Positions 1 through 9,129 of a DNA stretch of 64,000 nt are shown here, in pieces. Source of the DNA: an uncultured Aquimarina sp. (GTDB lineage Bacteria; Bacteroidota; Bacteroidia; Flavobacteriales; Flavobacteriaceae). Both the position numbers and the translations under genes were made by a program. Position 1 is the first letter of the stretch. Each line of letters starts with the position of its first letter. The stretch lies in assembly GCA_947498595.1 (NCBI GenBank), contig CANMKX010000002.1:269343-333342 (forward strand), read 5' to 3'. The notes below the pieces were generated by a model that made no database searches, had not been told where the DNA came from, and saw only the letters and a list, made by a program, of their open reading frames with translations.

Positions 1-1
1 A

Positions 2-1492
2 ACCTCAGATGCTTTTAAATCCTTCACTGATTCTAAAGGAATTAAAAGTGAATTATTCATTTCTACTTTTTCTAAAAACATTGCTGATAAAGAATATACA
101 AGTGCTGTTGCTTTATCATCTGATATCATCGAAATACTAGAAGAGTCTAATGCTATTCACAAAAAAAACCAAGAATGGGATAAAGTTATATGGGGGAAAG
201 TTCACAATATCTCTTATGATTTAATCAAACCAGCAGGAAAAGGATCTATTGTAGATAATAAAGGAATGTATTGGTGGCTTACTTTTGGGTTAGGTATTAT
301 AGGTTCCTTATTATTTATATTGCCTAATATCGTATTACTTGGAGCTCCTGGTATCAAAAACAATGGAATTTTCTTAAATGCTGCTACTAATAGAGGTTGG
401 ATTGGAATTATTGCATTTATTTATTTGGTAGGTTTCTATCTATTATTATACTTCCGTCCAGAATATATTGTTAATTGGACATATATTTTAGATCCGATTA
501 GCGCTAGCCTTAGTGGAGGTTTAGCTAGCCAATGGTTCTTATATGGTTTTTTATATTGTACTGTAATGCTCGTTATGGGAGTACGTATGTATATAAAATA
601 TCGTCACAATATGTATCAAATTGTAAGAACTACAGCGGTATTATTTTTCCAAATTGGTTTTGCTTTTCTAATTCCAGAAATATTAGTTCGTTTTAACAAA
701 CCATATTTTGATTTTAAAAATGCATTCCCATTAGACTATGATTTCTTCTTTGATTGGAATATCAATAATTTAATAAATAGTGGTGGTCTAGGTGTATTTA
801 TGCTTGTATGGGGAATTGTATTAACGCTTGTTATTGTTCCTGTAATGGTTTATTTCTTCGGAAAAAGATGGTATTGTTCATGGGTTTGTGGATGTGGTGG
901 TCTTGCTGAAACATTAGGAGATCCTTATCGTCAATTATCTAGTAAAAGACTTGTTGCATGGAAAATAGAACGTTGGTTAATCCATAGTGTTCTTGTATTT
1001 TCTCTTGTAATGACAGCTTTTACATTATATAGCTTCTTTACAGATCAACCCACTTTACTTGGTATCAAGACACAAGATATTCAATTTTACTACGGATTCT
1101 TAATAGGTTCATGGTTCTCAGGTGTAATTGGTACTGGTTTCTATCCTATTTTAGGAAATCGTACATGGTGTCGATTTGGTTGTCCACTTGCTGCTTATTT
1201 AGGTTTAGTACAACGTTTCAAATCTAGATTTAGAATCACAACTAACGGAGGACAGTGTATTTCTTGTGGTAATTGCTCTACATATTGCGAACAAGGTATT
1301 GATGTAAGAGCTTATGCTCAAAAAGGAGAAAATATAGTACGTTCAAGCTGTGTAGGTTGTGGAGTATGTTCTGCTGTATGTCCTCGTGGAGTATTAAAAT
1401 TAGAAAATGGCCCTGAAGATGGACGTATCAACCCTACAGATGTACTTTTAGGAAATGACGTTAATTTAATGGACTTAGTTAATAAAAAATAA
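2..1492 (+). CDS. Membrane-bound 4Fe-4S polyferredoxin (NapH/NosR-like), 5' end outside window
   Basis: The reading frame is open from the first complete codon of the window, so this is the 3' part of a longer gene (496 residues visible); the ATG at 266 lies inside it and is not the start. About 90 hydrophilic residues precede several membrane segments. CxxxC pairs follow transmembrane helices near residue 290 (CSWVCGCGG) and further on (CRFGCPL), as in NapH/NosR/CcoG-type proteins. Two ferredoxin motifs stand near residues 418 and 449 (CxxCxxCxxxC twice, the second ending in CP). It probably passes electrons between the membrane quinone pool and a redox partner, as known for the family. Which partner cannot be told because the upstream genes are missing. 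A terminator follows directly. Confidence 0.85.
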   Translation, partial: TSDAFKSFTDSKGIKSELFISTFSKNIADKEYTSAVALSSDIIEILEESNAIHKKNQEWDKVIWGKVHNISYDLIKPAGKGSIVDNKGMYWWLTFGLGIIGSLLFILPNIVLLGAPGIKNNGIFLNAATNRGWIGIIAFIYLVGFYLLLYFRPEYIVNWTYILDPISASLSGGLASQWFLYGFLYCTVMLVMGVRMYIKYRHNMYQIVRTTAVLFFQIGFAFLIPEILVRFNKPYFDFKNAFPLDYDFFFDWNINNLINSGGLGVFMLVWGIVLTLVIVPVMVYFFGKRWYCSWVCGCGGLAETLGDPYRQLSSKRLVAWKIERWLIHSVLVFSLVMTAFTLYSFFTDQPTLLGIKTQDIQFYYGFLIGSWFSGVIGTGFYPILGNRTWCRFGCPLAAYLGLVQRFKSRFRITTNGGQCISCGNCSTYCEQGIDVRAYAQKGENIVRSSCVGCGVCSAVCPRGVLKLENGPEDGRINPTDVLLGNDVNLMDLVNKK

Positions 1493-1526
1493 AAAAAACT
1501 CATAAATATCTAATAAACAATAAATT

Positions 1527-1557
1527 CCAAAGGCTTAAAAAACCTTTGGATTTTTTG
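1527..1557 (+). terminator. Rho-independent terminator after polyferredoxin gene
   Basis: A perfect 7-bp stem, CCAAAGG (1527-1533) with CCTTTGG (1543-1549), is followed by a T-rich run. It lies 35 bp after the stop of the upstream gene. Confidence 0.8.
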
Positions 1558-1608
1558 TTAGGTATATAGAATCCAATCGTCTAAGAATTGACATTCTAAT
1601 AATTCACT

Positions 1609-2097
1609 ATGTTATACAGACTTATCATACCATATCTTTTTGCAATGATTATAGGTTCTGGACAACACTCTAGCTACACAAAAGAATATCATAGAGAATA
1701 TTATCCAACAGGAGAGATTAAAGCTGAAGGATGGATAATGGGTGAAAAAAAAATAAACTTTTGGATTTATTATCATCAAAATGGAAATATAGCTCAAAAA
1801 GGCCATTTTTTAAATAATCAAAAAAATGGATATTGGTTCTTTTACTCCACTAATAATATTCTTAAAAAAGAAGGACATTATATTAATGATAAAGCCGAAA
1901 AATGGTGGGTTATCTATGATTCAACATTAGATTTAACCAAAAAATGTCAATACAAAAATAATAAAAGAGACGGTTTTTGTTTACTTTACAAAAAAAACAA
2001 ACTCTTTAAAGCTGAGCGTTATATGAGTGATTTAAAAACTGGTGAATGGACAGATCTCTTAAGTTTCAAAAAAGACAATCCTAATATCTCTTTATAA
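1609..2097 (+). CDS. MORN-repeat/YwqK-like protein
   Basis: A 162-residue protein with a hydrophobic N-terminus (signal-like, about residues 3-17) followed by degenerate repeats of the type YYPTGEIKAEG...YYHQNGNIAQKGHF...FYSTNNILKKEGHY, spaced about 24 residues. These match the MORN-like pattern of proteins often annotated as YwqK-family antitoxins. No toxin partner is visible and the antitoxin label is not supported here. Its stop overlaps the next start by one base (TAATG), so it is translated with the glycosyltransferase genes and may belong to the same envelope process. Confidence 0.7.
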   Translation: MLYRLIIPYLFAMIIGSGQHSSYTKEYHREYYPTGEIKAEGWIMGEKKINFWIYYHQNGNIAQKGHFLNNQKNGYWFFYSTNNILKKEGHYINDKAEKWWVIYDSTLDLTKKCQYKNNKRDGFCLLYKKNKLFKAERYMSDLKTGEWTDLLSFKKDNPNISL

Positions 2098-2789
2098 TGC
2101 AATCAAATATAAAAGTTATTATTCCTGCATATAATGAAGAGGATTCTATAAAACACGTCATTGCAGAAATTCCAAAGTTAGTTTCAGAAATTATAGTAGT
2201 TAATAATAATTCTACTGATAATACAGCTACTGTAGCTCAAGAAGCTGGAGCTACTGTATTACTAGAAACAAATAAAGGATATGGTAATGCTTGTTTAAAA
2301 GGATTAAATTATATAACCAATCAAATAGAAAAACCTGATATTATTGTTTTTCTTGATGGTGATTATAGTGACTACCCTGAAGAATTGACAAAAATCATTG
2401 CTCCAATTATAGATGATGATATTGATTTTGTAATTGGATCTAGAGATAAAGAATTAAGAGAGGATGGTTCTATGACATTTCCTCAAATTTTTGGAAATTG
2501 GTTAGCAACAAACCTAATGCGTCTTTTTTTTCGTGCAAAATTTACAGATTTAGGCCCATTTAGAGCTATCAAATATGAAAAATTGATCGCACTCGAAATG
2601 AAAGATAAAACGTATGGATGGACCGTAGAAATGCAATTAAAAGCATTAAAAAAGAAATATACGTATACAGAAATACCTGTTTCATACAAAAAAAGAATAG
2701 GCGTCTCAAAAGTTTCAGGAACCATAAAAGGTGCTATCTTTGCAGGCGTTAAGATATTAAGTTGGATTTTTAAATATAGTTTTAAATAA
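2097..2789 (+). CDS. GT2 family glycosyltransferase, dolichyl-phosphate mannose synthase-like
   Basis: 230 residues with the GT2 GT-A fold: VIIPAYNEEDS at the N-terminus, NNNSTDNT near residue 38, and the metal-binding DGDYSDYPEEL near residue 85. It ends soon after the catalytic domain and has no multi-spanning C-terminus, like the soluble DPM1/GtrB-type enzymes that load a sugar onto a polyprenyl phosphate. It overlaps both neighbours by one base (TAATG on each side). Together with the processive GT2 and the GT-C-like enzyme downstream it suggests a pathway in which a lipid-linked sugar donor is made here and used by the membrane transferase. Sugar and acceptor are unknown. Confidence 0.85.
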   Translation: MQSNIKVIIPAYNEEDSIKHVIAEIPKLVSEIIVVNNNSTDNTATVAQEAGATVLLETNKGYGNACLKGLNYITNQIEKPDIIVFLDGDYSDYPEELTKIIAPIIDDDIDFVIGSRDKELREDGSMTFPQIFGNWLATNLMRLFFRAKFTDLGPFRAIKYEKLIALEMKDKTYGWTVEMQLKALKKKYTYTEIPVSYKKRIGVSKVSGTIKGAIFAGVKILSWIFKYSFK

Positions 2790-4261
2790 TGGACATTGCC
2801 ATTATCAGTGTATACACCGCAGCTCTACTTGTAATCTTTTTTTACAGTTTAGCACAATTGAATTTACTTTTCAATTACCTAAAGTCAAGAAAACAACCCG
2901 ATGACAGTCCAACTTTTGACTTCTCTAAAAAAGAAGAAATCCCAGTTGTGACTATACAACTTCCTGTATACAATGAGATGTATGTTATGGAACGTCTTCT
3001 TAACAATATTGCTCTCATTGAATATCCTAAAGATAAATTAGAGATTCAAGTTTTAGATGATTCTACAGATGAATCTGTAGCTACTACTGCTGCACATATT
3101 AAACGTTTGCATGAAACAGGTCTAGATATCAAACATATTTGTCGCGTTGATCGTTCTGGTTTCAAAGCAGGAGCTCTTAAAGAAGGTTTAAAAATCGCTA
3201 AAGGTGAATATATTGCCATCTTTGATGCTGATTTTCTACCTGGAGAAAAATGGCTTTTACAAACTATTCCTTACTTTAAGGATGACAACATTGGTGTAGT
3301 TCAAACGCGTTGGGGACATATTAACAGAGATTATTCTATGTTAACTAAAATTCAAGCTTTTGCTTTGGATTTTCATTTCACAATGGAACAAGTTGGCCGT
3401 AACTTTAAAGATCATTTCATTAACTTTAACGGAACTGCTGGAGTATGGAGAAAAACTTGTATCGAAAGTGCAGGAAATTGGCAAGGAGATACGCTTACTG
3501 AGGATTTAGATTTAAGTTATAGAGCACAATTAAAAAAATGGAAATTCAAATATCTTGAAGATGTTGAAACTCCTGCTGAATTACCTGTTGTTATCAGTGC
3601 TGCTCGTTCACAACAATTTAGGTGGAATAAAGGTGCTGCTGAAAATTTTCAAAAGTTATTTTGGAAACTATTAAAAGATAAAACAGTCCCGTTAAAAACT
3701 AAATTTCATAGCTTCTTTCACCTCTTGAATAGTAGTATGTTTTTATTGGTATTGCTAGTAGCTGTATTAAGCGTTCCTGTTATGTATATTAAAAACAGTA
3801 ATCCATTATTTAGCTGGTATTTTAATGTAATTGCATTTTTTGCATCTAGTACTTTAATTTTCTTTATCTGCTATTGGTTTACATTTAAACGTATACACGG
3901 CGCTGGTTTTTGGAATTTCTTAGAATATGTGAAATTATTTTTTACTTTTTTCTCTGTTGCAATGGGATTCTCTGTTCATAATTCAATGGCTGTCTTAGAA
4001 GGACATTTTGGAAAGAAAAGTGAATTTGTACGTACGCCTAAATTCAATATCAATACCCTAAAGGATTCTTGGAAAGAAAATAAATATATCAATAAAAATA
4101 TATCTGGTAACACTATCATTGAAGCATTGTTAATGGGCTATTTTGGTTTTGCCTTATACAGCGCTTTTATATTACAAGATTTTGGTTTATTCGTATTTCA
4201 TATTATGTTATTCTTAGGGTTTTCATTTGTATTCTTTAAATCTATAACATCTAAAATGTGA
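2789..4261 (+). CDS. Cellulose synthase-like GT2 membrane glycosyltransferase
   Basis: 490 residues. An N-terminal transmembrane helix is followed by a GT2 catalytic domain with the processive-enzyme signature: DDS (about residue 90), DAD (about 145), TED (about 236) and QQFRW (the QxxRW motif, about 274). At least four more membrane segments form the C-terminus. Such enzymes, for example CESA-like ceramide or sterol glucosyltransferases and polysaccharide synthases, transfer a sugar from a nucleotide donor at the inner membrane. Whether it makes a polymer or a single glycosidic bond cannot be decided from sequence. It starts on the last base of the upstream stop and is overlapped by the next gene (GTGA). 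Confidence 0.87.
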   Translation: MDIAIISVYTAALLVIFFYSLAQLNLLFNYLKSRKQPDDSPTFDFSKKEEIPVVTIQLPVYNEMYVMERLLNNIALIEYPKDKLEIQVLDDSTDESVATTAAHIKRLHETGLDIKHICRVDRSGFKAGALKEGLKIAKGEYIAIFDADFLPGEKWLLQTIPYFKDDNIGVVQTRWGHINRDYSMLTKIQAFALDFHFTMEQVGRNFKDHFINFNGTAGVWRKTCIESAGNWQGDTLTEDLDLSYRAQLKKWKFKYLEDVETPAELPVVISAARSQQFRWNKGAAENFQKLFWKLLKDKTVPLKTKFHSFFHLLNSSMFLLVLLVAVLSVPVMYIKNSNPLFSWYFNVIAFFASSTLIFFICYWFTFKRIHGAGFWNFLEYVKLFFTFFSVAMGFSVHNSMAVLEGHFGKKSEFVRTPKFNINTLKDSWKENKYINKNISGNTIIEALLMGYFGFALYSAFILQDFGLFVFHIMLFLGFSFVFFKSITSKM

Positions 4262-5661
4262 TTCTTAATCTATGGAAATATAATCGTCTCTCTCTTGTAT
4301 TTATTTTTACATTAATAGTATTTTATCTTAGTTTTTCTTTTACAGAAAGAACTGATGTATTTAAAATAATAACACTTTGGGGCGCCTTATTTTTCATTAC
4401 TCATAAACTCATAAAAATCAATGCTAATCAAGTATCGTTTTTAGCTGCTCTAGCATTGATTTTTCGATTGTTATTTTTAATTTCAATTCCAAATTTATCA
4501 CAAGATTTTTATCGATTTATCTGGGATGGAAGAATGTTGTTAAATGGATATAATCCATACCTCTATCTCCCAGAAGATTTTATAACTAATGGTAATTTTG
4601 TTATTAATCAAGCAAAGGAATTACATCAAGGAATGGGAGAATTGAATGCTAGTCATTTCACCAATTATCCTCCTGTAAGTCAATTTTGCTATTGGGTAGC
4701 AGCCGTTATCTCTGGAAACAATATAATAGGTGCCGCAATTGTGCTACGCTCATTAATTATTCTAGCTGACATCGGTACTTTCTTCTTCGGAAAAAAGCTT
4801 TTAAAATCTTTAAATTTACCTGAGCATAGAATATTTTGGTACATCCTTAATCCATTTGTAATTATTGAGTTAACAGGCAATTTACATTTTGAAGCAGTAA
4901 TGGTTTTCTTTTTAATTTGGACCATTTATTTATTACACAAAGGATATTGGTATTGGGCTGCAATGGCTCTTGCGTTATCGATATCTGTTAAACTGATTCC
5001 TTTATTATTTCTTCCTTTATTTTTTCAAAAATTCATTTTTAAAGAAAATAATGTATCCTTGTTTAAAGGTGGTTTAAAACTTAGTTATTTTTATATCATA
5101 ACAATCACCACGACGATTCTTTTATTCGCTCCTTTTTTATCCTCAACTTTCATCGCTAATTTTAGTAAAACAATAAGTCTTTGGTTTCAAAATTTCGAAT
5201 TCAATGCTAGTATATACTATATTATTCGCGAAATCGGTTATCAAATAGTTGGTTGGAATATTATAGGTTCTGTTGGTAAGATACTGCCGTTAATAGTTAT
5301 TTTTATACTTTTATGTTTAACTTTTTTCAGGAAGAATCGATCTACTATTCAATTAATTACTGTTATGGTATTGGGGATTTCTAGCTACTATTTTTTATCA
5401 ACAACTGTTCACCCTTGGTATATTGCTGTTCCTTTATCTCTTTGTATCTTTACCAGATATAGATATCCCGTTGTATGGTCTTTGGTTATTATTTTAAGTT
5501 ATACAGCTTATATCGACCCTCATTTTAAAGAAAATTTATGGATGGTTGGATTAGAATATTTAATTGTCTTTTCTATTTTTACTTTAGAAATTTTTAATCA
5601 AACTTCAAAACTAACATTTATTGAATCTAAATTTCAAAAAAATAATCAGACGGATTCTTAG
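4258..5661 (+). CDS. GT-C-like polytopic membrane glycosyltransferase
   Basis: 467 residues, nearly all hydrophobic with about ten to twelve membrane segments. The first loop carries an acidic/aromatic motif (SQDFYRFIWDGRMLLNGYNPY, about residues 80-100, broken here only by description) typical of polyprenol-phosphate-dependent mannosyltransferases. The start is GTG, overlapping the upstream TGA as GTGA, and no ATG is available nearby. The enzyme probably uses the lipid-linked sugar made by the DPM1-like protein two genes upstream and acts on the periplasmic side. The acceptor is unknown. The family assignment rests on topology plus the loop motif, so it is less secure than that of the two GT2 genes. 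Confidence 0.75.
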   Translation: MILNLWKYNRLSLVFIFTLIVFYLSFSFTERTDVFKIITLWGALFFITHKLIKINANQVSFLAALALIFRLLFLISIPNLSQDFYRFIWDGRMLLNGYNPYLYLPEDFITNGNFVINQAKELHQGMGELNASHFTNYPPVSQFCYWVAAVISGNNIIGAAIVLRSLIILADIGTFFFGKKLLKSLNLPEHRIFWYILNPFVIIELTGNLHFEAVMVFFLIWTIYLLHKGYWYWAAMALALSISVKLIPLLFLPLFFQKFIFKENNVSLFKGGLKLSYFYIITITTTILLFAPFLSSTFIANFSKTISLWFQNFEFNASIYYIIREIGYQIVGWNIIGSVGKILPLIVIFILLCLTFFRKNRSTIQLITVMVLGISSYYFLSTTVHPWYIAVPLSLCIFTRYRYPVVWSLVIILSYTAYIDPHFKENLWMVGLEYLIVFSIFTLEIFNQTSKLTFIESKFQKNNQTDS

Positions 5662-6442
5662 AGTCATTCTAGGCTTGGTTGTTCTTAATCTTTTATTTTT
5701 AATTTTTCTATATTTTAGTCAGGATCGTTTTTATTTCAATCCAAAAATTCTAGACAAAGATTATAAGTACTCATTTAAAGAGTCTTTTGAAGAAATCAAT
5801 ATACCTGTTACAAAAGATATAAATTTAAACGCTCTATTATTTAAAACAGATAGTATACAAAAAGGAGTCATACTTTATTTTCATGGAAATGCTGGAGCAA
5901 TACATGATTGGGGAAAACGTGCCCCCCTTTATACCGAGAATGGATATGATGTCTTATTTGTAGATTATAGAGGGTACGGAAAAAGTGATGGTTTTTATTC
6001 TGAAGAACCTCAATTATATAATGACGCACAAAAGGTATATGATTTTTTAAAAACCCGTTATCAAGAAAATCAAATTATTGTTTTAGGTTTTTCACTTGGT
6101 TCTGGATTTGCTTCATATACAGCTGCACATAACAACCCTAAGTTATTAATCTTAGAAGCTCCATATTATTCCTGGGAAAGCCTTATTCACAACATATCTT
6201 CTGTACCTAAATTCTTAATTAATTATGAAATACCTTCATATCAATTTTTAGCAAAGGTTACTTGTAATATTGAAATATTACATGGAACAAAAGATTACCT
6301 TATTAAACCTGAAGAGAGTTCTTTACTACTTAAAGAATTATATCCTAAAAAAATCAACTATACTTCTATTGAAGGTGCTGGGCATAATGGCATATACATC
6401 ACCAAACAATATTATGATGAACTAAAAAACATTTTACAATAA
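5621..6442 (+). CDS. Alpha/beta hydrolase, membrane-anchored
   Basis: 273 residues. An N-terminal basic stretch and one transmembrane helix (about residues 8-30) anchor a periplasm-facing domain. Alpha/beta-hydrolase landmarks are HGNAG (oxyanion region, about residue 88), the nucleophile elbow GFSLGSG (Ser about 157), HGTKDYL (Asp about 223) and GAGHNG (His about 254). The start is TTG at 5621, 41 bp inside the upstream gene; it gives the N-terminus an expected basic-then-hydrophobic anchor, and no better ATG exists. It is the last gene of the glycosyltransferase operon and is followed by a strong terminator. It may deacylate or trim the product of the operon, which is inference. Confidence 0.83.
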   Translation: MNLNFKKIIRRILRVILGLVVLNLLFLIFLYFSQDRFYFNPKILDKDYKYSFKESFEEINIPVTKDINLNALLFKTDSIQKGVILYFHGNAGAIHDWGKRAPLYTENGYDVLFVDYRGYGKSDGFYSEEPQLYNDAQKVYDFLKTRYQENQIIVLGFSLGSGFASYTAAHNNPKLLILEAPYYSWESLIHNISSVPKFLINYEIPSYQFLAKVTCNIEILHGTKDYLIKPEESSLLLKELYPKKINYTSIEGAGHNGIYITKQYYDELKNILQ

Positions 6443-6479
6443 AAAACCTGGAAACATCTTGTATTTCCAGGTTTTTTTT
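6441..6479. terminator. Bidirectional terminator between convergent genes
   Basis: A near-perfect stem of about 14 bp (6441-6454 with 6464-6477) has an A-run on its left and a T-run on its right. It can end both the plus-strand hydrolase operon and the minus-strand haloperoxidase-like gene. Confidence 0.85.
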
Positions 6480-6501
6480 AATGTAATTATTTTAAATTGT
6501 C

Positions 6502-7866
6502 TTATTTATTAAGATTTAAAGCATTGACATTTTTACCTATTTTATATCCTTGTTCTAATCCTAAATTGATAGCTTCCATATAGTGAATTCCTCCATATAA
6601 TCTAGAAATAGCAGCTTCCTCAGCCATTTCATAGAAATTTTTATATGTACGTGGTATTCCGTTTATATCCTTTCTATTCTCATGTGTTCTATCTACAAAT
6701 CCTTTGTCTCCACCAAACAGATCTGTCATAATTTCTGCTAAAGCTCCAGATTGTACCGAGTGTCCCGAAGTATATTCTGGAAATGGAGGAGTAGATAATA
6801 CTGATTTCCATTTTACATCTATATATGCATTGATATAGGTAATTGGTCTAGGGTAAACTGTTTTATATTTCGTTTTCCAACAAGAAATAAATGCATCTGA
6901 AACTCCTATACCTAATTTAGCAAAGGCTTCTGCTGCCAAATCTAATTTAGCATTATTTCTTTTTATCAATTGATTTAAAATTGAAATAGAGTGTCCTGGA
7001 GGTGTTGCTGTTGTAGTTGGGTCATCTGCCCAATATTCTGCTATTACTTGCTGTTCTGGTGTTAAGTTTTCTACTGTGTTATACACGACCTCTGCTGCCT
7101 TATAAAACTCTGATTTACTATCGCTTGAAAATGGTATTGGTTCTCTAGGTTGTGTTCCTTCAACATTTGCTGTTAAAAAAGGTCTATTTGTTCCCCAATA
7201 TGGTTGCAAAGCTGCTTGGTATTTTGGAGGTGTTGGCTCCCAATATTGATCACCTACAGGAGATGTATATTCTGGTGGAAAATTATGTAATGATCCATCT
7301 CTTCCCCCATCATTACCTGACCATTGAATAATCTTCTCTGCAGTCTCTTTTGCCAATAAATAAGAGTCTTCATAAATTTCTTCTGAAGTATCTAATATCA
7401 ACTGCTCTTCAAATTTCAATTCTAAGGCCGAAATAGCTCTTAATCTTCTTCCATTCGTGTTTTTATAAAAATATCTTGTCATTTCAGCCAAAACCCCGTT
7501 AGCTACTGCTGGCCAATGATATATTTTATTCTTATCTAGTTCGATATTTATATCTAAACCGTTTAACATTCCTGACATTGACTTTTTATTTGGCATTCCC
7601 CCAACTAATGCCTCATAAAGAGCTACTCCAGTATATCCAAAAGCTCTTGCTGCAACTGGTGGTGTATATCCCTTTGTTTTTGTCGTTAGTGTTTTTATTA
7701 AATCATACCATTCAACCACTACCTGAGATGTATGTGCATTCACAAAGGTTTGCCTAGTAATATCCTTTTCTTTTCGTTCTTTTTCAGAAAAAGATGAAAA
7801 AACAACTATAAGACATAACGCCTTTATCAAATAATTGATTTTTAAGTTAGTAATTCTTTTGTTCAT
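6502..7866 (-). CDS. Vanadium-dependent haloperoxidase / PAP2-like secreted protein
   Basis: 454 residues with a basic then hydrophobic N-terminus (signal peptide or anchor). The three vanadate/phosphate-binding motifs of the PAP2/V-haloperoxidase superfamily are present: K-x6-RP (KYKTVYPRP), TSGH in place of PSGH (PPFPEYTSGHS), and SRLYGGIHY (SR-x3-G-x-H). The final Asp of the classical motif is not present (HYMEA). Bacterial relatives of this size are annotated as vanadium haloperoxidases, but many could be acid phosphatases; halide oxidation is not proven by sequence. It is a single gene with a bidirectional terminator behind it and a 356-bp gap upstream. Confidence 0.8.
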   Translation of the reverse strand: MNKRITNLKINYLIKALCLIVVFSSFSEKERKEKDITRQTFVNAHTSQVVVEWYDLIKTLTTKTKGYTPPVAARAFGYTGVALYEALVGGMPNKKSMSGMLNGLDINIELDKNKIYHWPAVANGVLAEMTRYFYKNTNGRRLRAISALELKFEEQLILDTSEEIYEDSYLLAKETAEKIIQWSGNDGGRDGSLHNFPPEYTSPVGDQYWEPTPPKYQAALQPYWGTNRPFLTANVEGTQPREPIPFSSDSKSEFYKAAEVVYNTVENLTPEQQVIAEYWADDPTTTATPPGHSISILNQLIKRNNAKLDLAAEAFAKLGIGVSDAFISCWKTKYKTVYPRPITYINAYIDVKWKSVLSTPPFPEYTSGHSVQSGALAEIMTDLFGGDKGFVDRTHENRKDINGIPRTYKNFYEMAEEAAISRLYGGIHYMEAINLGLEQGYKIGKNVNALNLNK

Positions 7867-8170
7867 GTTTCGCTTTTTTTAACTCGTTAAATATATTATT
7901 CGCCAATTAAATTTTAAGTGACTTTAGTCACACTTCTAAGGCTTACTTACACAAAAAAAAATATTATCTTATGTTTTTTCAATAGAGTTTAATCCTTTTA
8001 TTAACTATTAAACAGGGCTATCTCTATCTAATCAGTAGAGTATCAAGTTTTTTGATTGAAATTCTTCAAAAATATTTTCGCAAAATATTTAACAAAAAAT
8101 TATCACAAAAAACATTGTTTTCTATTTTCGATTCATACAATAGTGTCTTTTAATCATTAAAAAGCACAAA
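7867..8170. other. AT-rich intergenic region upstream of the haloperoxidase-like gene
   Basis: About 300 bp without a credible ORF between two minus-strand genes. It must hold the promoter of the haloperoxidase-like gene, but I could not find a convincing TAnnTTTG/TTG pair. A-runs and T-runs dominate. Confidence 0.5.
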
Positions 8171-8194
8171 AAAAGACAAGTATAATACTTGTCT
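8168..8194 (-). terminator. Terminator of the RluB-like gene
   Basis: The inverted repeat AGACAAGTAT / ATACTTGTCT (8174-8194) is preceded on the plus strand by an A-run at 8168-8173, which reads as a U-tract on the minus strand. It lies 29 bp past the stop of the minus-strand gene. Confidence 0.75.
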
Positions 8195-8222
8195 TCTTTA
8201 TTTTAAAAATCGTATTTCTTTC

Positions 8223-9059
8223 CTAAGAGTTCTTAAGATTAATTAATTCTTGATTAGTTAATGTTCTCCATCTTCCTCTAGGTAAATCTTTTTTTGTTAA
8301 ACCTGCATACACCACTCTATCTAATCGAATTACATCATACCCTAAATGCTCTAATAATTTTCGTATAATTTCGTTCTTTGAAGATTGAAGTTGAATTCCT
8401 ATTTCTCTTTTACTCGCTCCTTCTACATACGAAATCTCATCTGGCTTGATAAAACCTTCTTTTAATTGCACTCCATTTTCAAGTTTTTGAAGATCTTCAT
8501 ATTTAAAGTTCTTATCCAACTCAACATGAAATATTTTTCGAACTCCACTTTTGTGATGTGTTAATTTTTTCAATAAATCGCTATCATTAGTAAATAATAA
8601 CAATCCTGTTGTATTACGCTCTAATCTTCCTACTGGACTTAATTGAGATTTTGATGCATTTGCTACCAACTGCATTACGGTATTATTCTTTTCAATACTT
8701 GTTGTTGTTAAAAACCCTTTAGGTTTATTCAACAATATGTATTCTTTTTTCTCAGGAGTTATTAATCTCCCATCAAAACGTATTTCATCAGTAAGCTTTA
8801 CTTTATATCCCATTTCGGTAACAGGTTTCCCATTTACCCATACACTACCTGTTTGAATATAGATATCTGCATCTCTTCGAGAACAAACTCCCGAATTTGC
8901 TACATACTTATTTAACCTAATTTCTGTAGGGTTTGTGCTTTTCTTTGGAGTATTCTTCTTTCTAACATCCTCTTTCCCTTTAGGATAAAATTTCTTCTTT
9001 TTTCCATCACCTGTTTTCGATCCAGTATTTTTCCCTCGTGTATTTCCTCCTCGGTTCAT
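8223..9059 (-). CDS. RsuA/RluB/RluF-family pseudouridine synthase with Glu at the catalytic Asp position
   Basis: 278 residues. A Lys/Arg/Gly-rich N-terminal tail of about 45 residues (usual in Bacteroidota) precedes an S4 RNA-binding domain (IRLNKYVANSGVCSRRDAD) and an RsuA/RluB-type catalytic domain (LLNKPKGF, then PVGRLERNTTGLLLFTND). In this family the motif normally reads GRLD and the Asp is the nucleophile. Here codon 8619-8621 (GAG on the minus strand) encodes Glu at residue 147. The rest of the domain is intact, so the gene is not decaying. It is either a paralogue with reduced or changed activity, an RNA-binding protein, or a rare functional substitution. The gene stands alone with its own terminator. 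Confidence 0.85.
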   Translation of the reverse strand: MNRGGNTRGKNTGSKTGDGKKKKFYPKGKEDVRKKNTPKKSTNPTEIRLNKYVANSGVCSRRDADIYIQTGSVWVNGKPVTEMGYKVKLTDEIRFDGRLITPEKKEYILLNKPKGFLTTTSIEKNNTVMQLVANASKSQLSPVGRLERNTTGLLLFTNDSDLLKKLTHHKSGVRKIFHVELDKNFKYEDLQKLENGVQLKEGFIKPDEISYVEGASKREIGIQLQSSKNEIIRKLLEHLGYDVIRLDRVVYAGLTKKDLPRGRWRTLTNQELINLKNS

Positions 9060-9129
9060 GTATTATATTTTTTGCAAAGATAGTTTTTTCCTCTTGATAA
9101 TAATACAAACCTTCTTCTAGTTTATTTAC

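Noticed and set aside
266-1492. ATG at 266 as the start of the polyferredoxin gene
   Set aside because: The frame is open and protein-like from the window edge; the ATG is in the middle of a continuous domain boundary.
1609-2097. Antitoxin of a toxin-antitoxin pair
   Set aside because: No toxin-sized gene is adjacent; it is translationally tied to glycosyltransferase genes instead.
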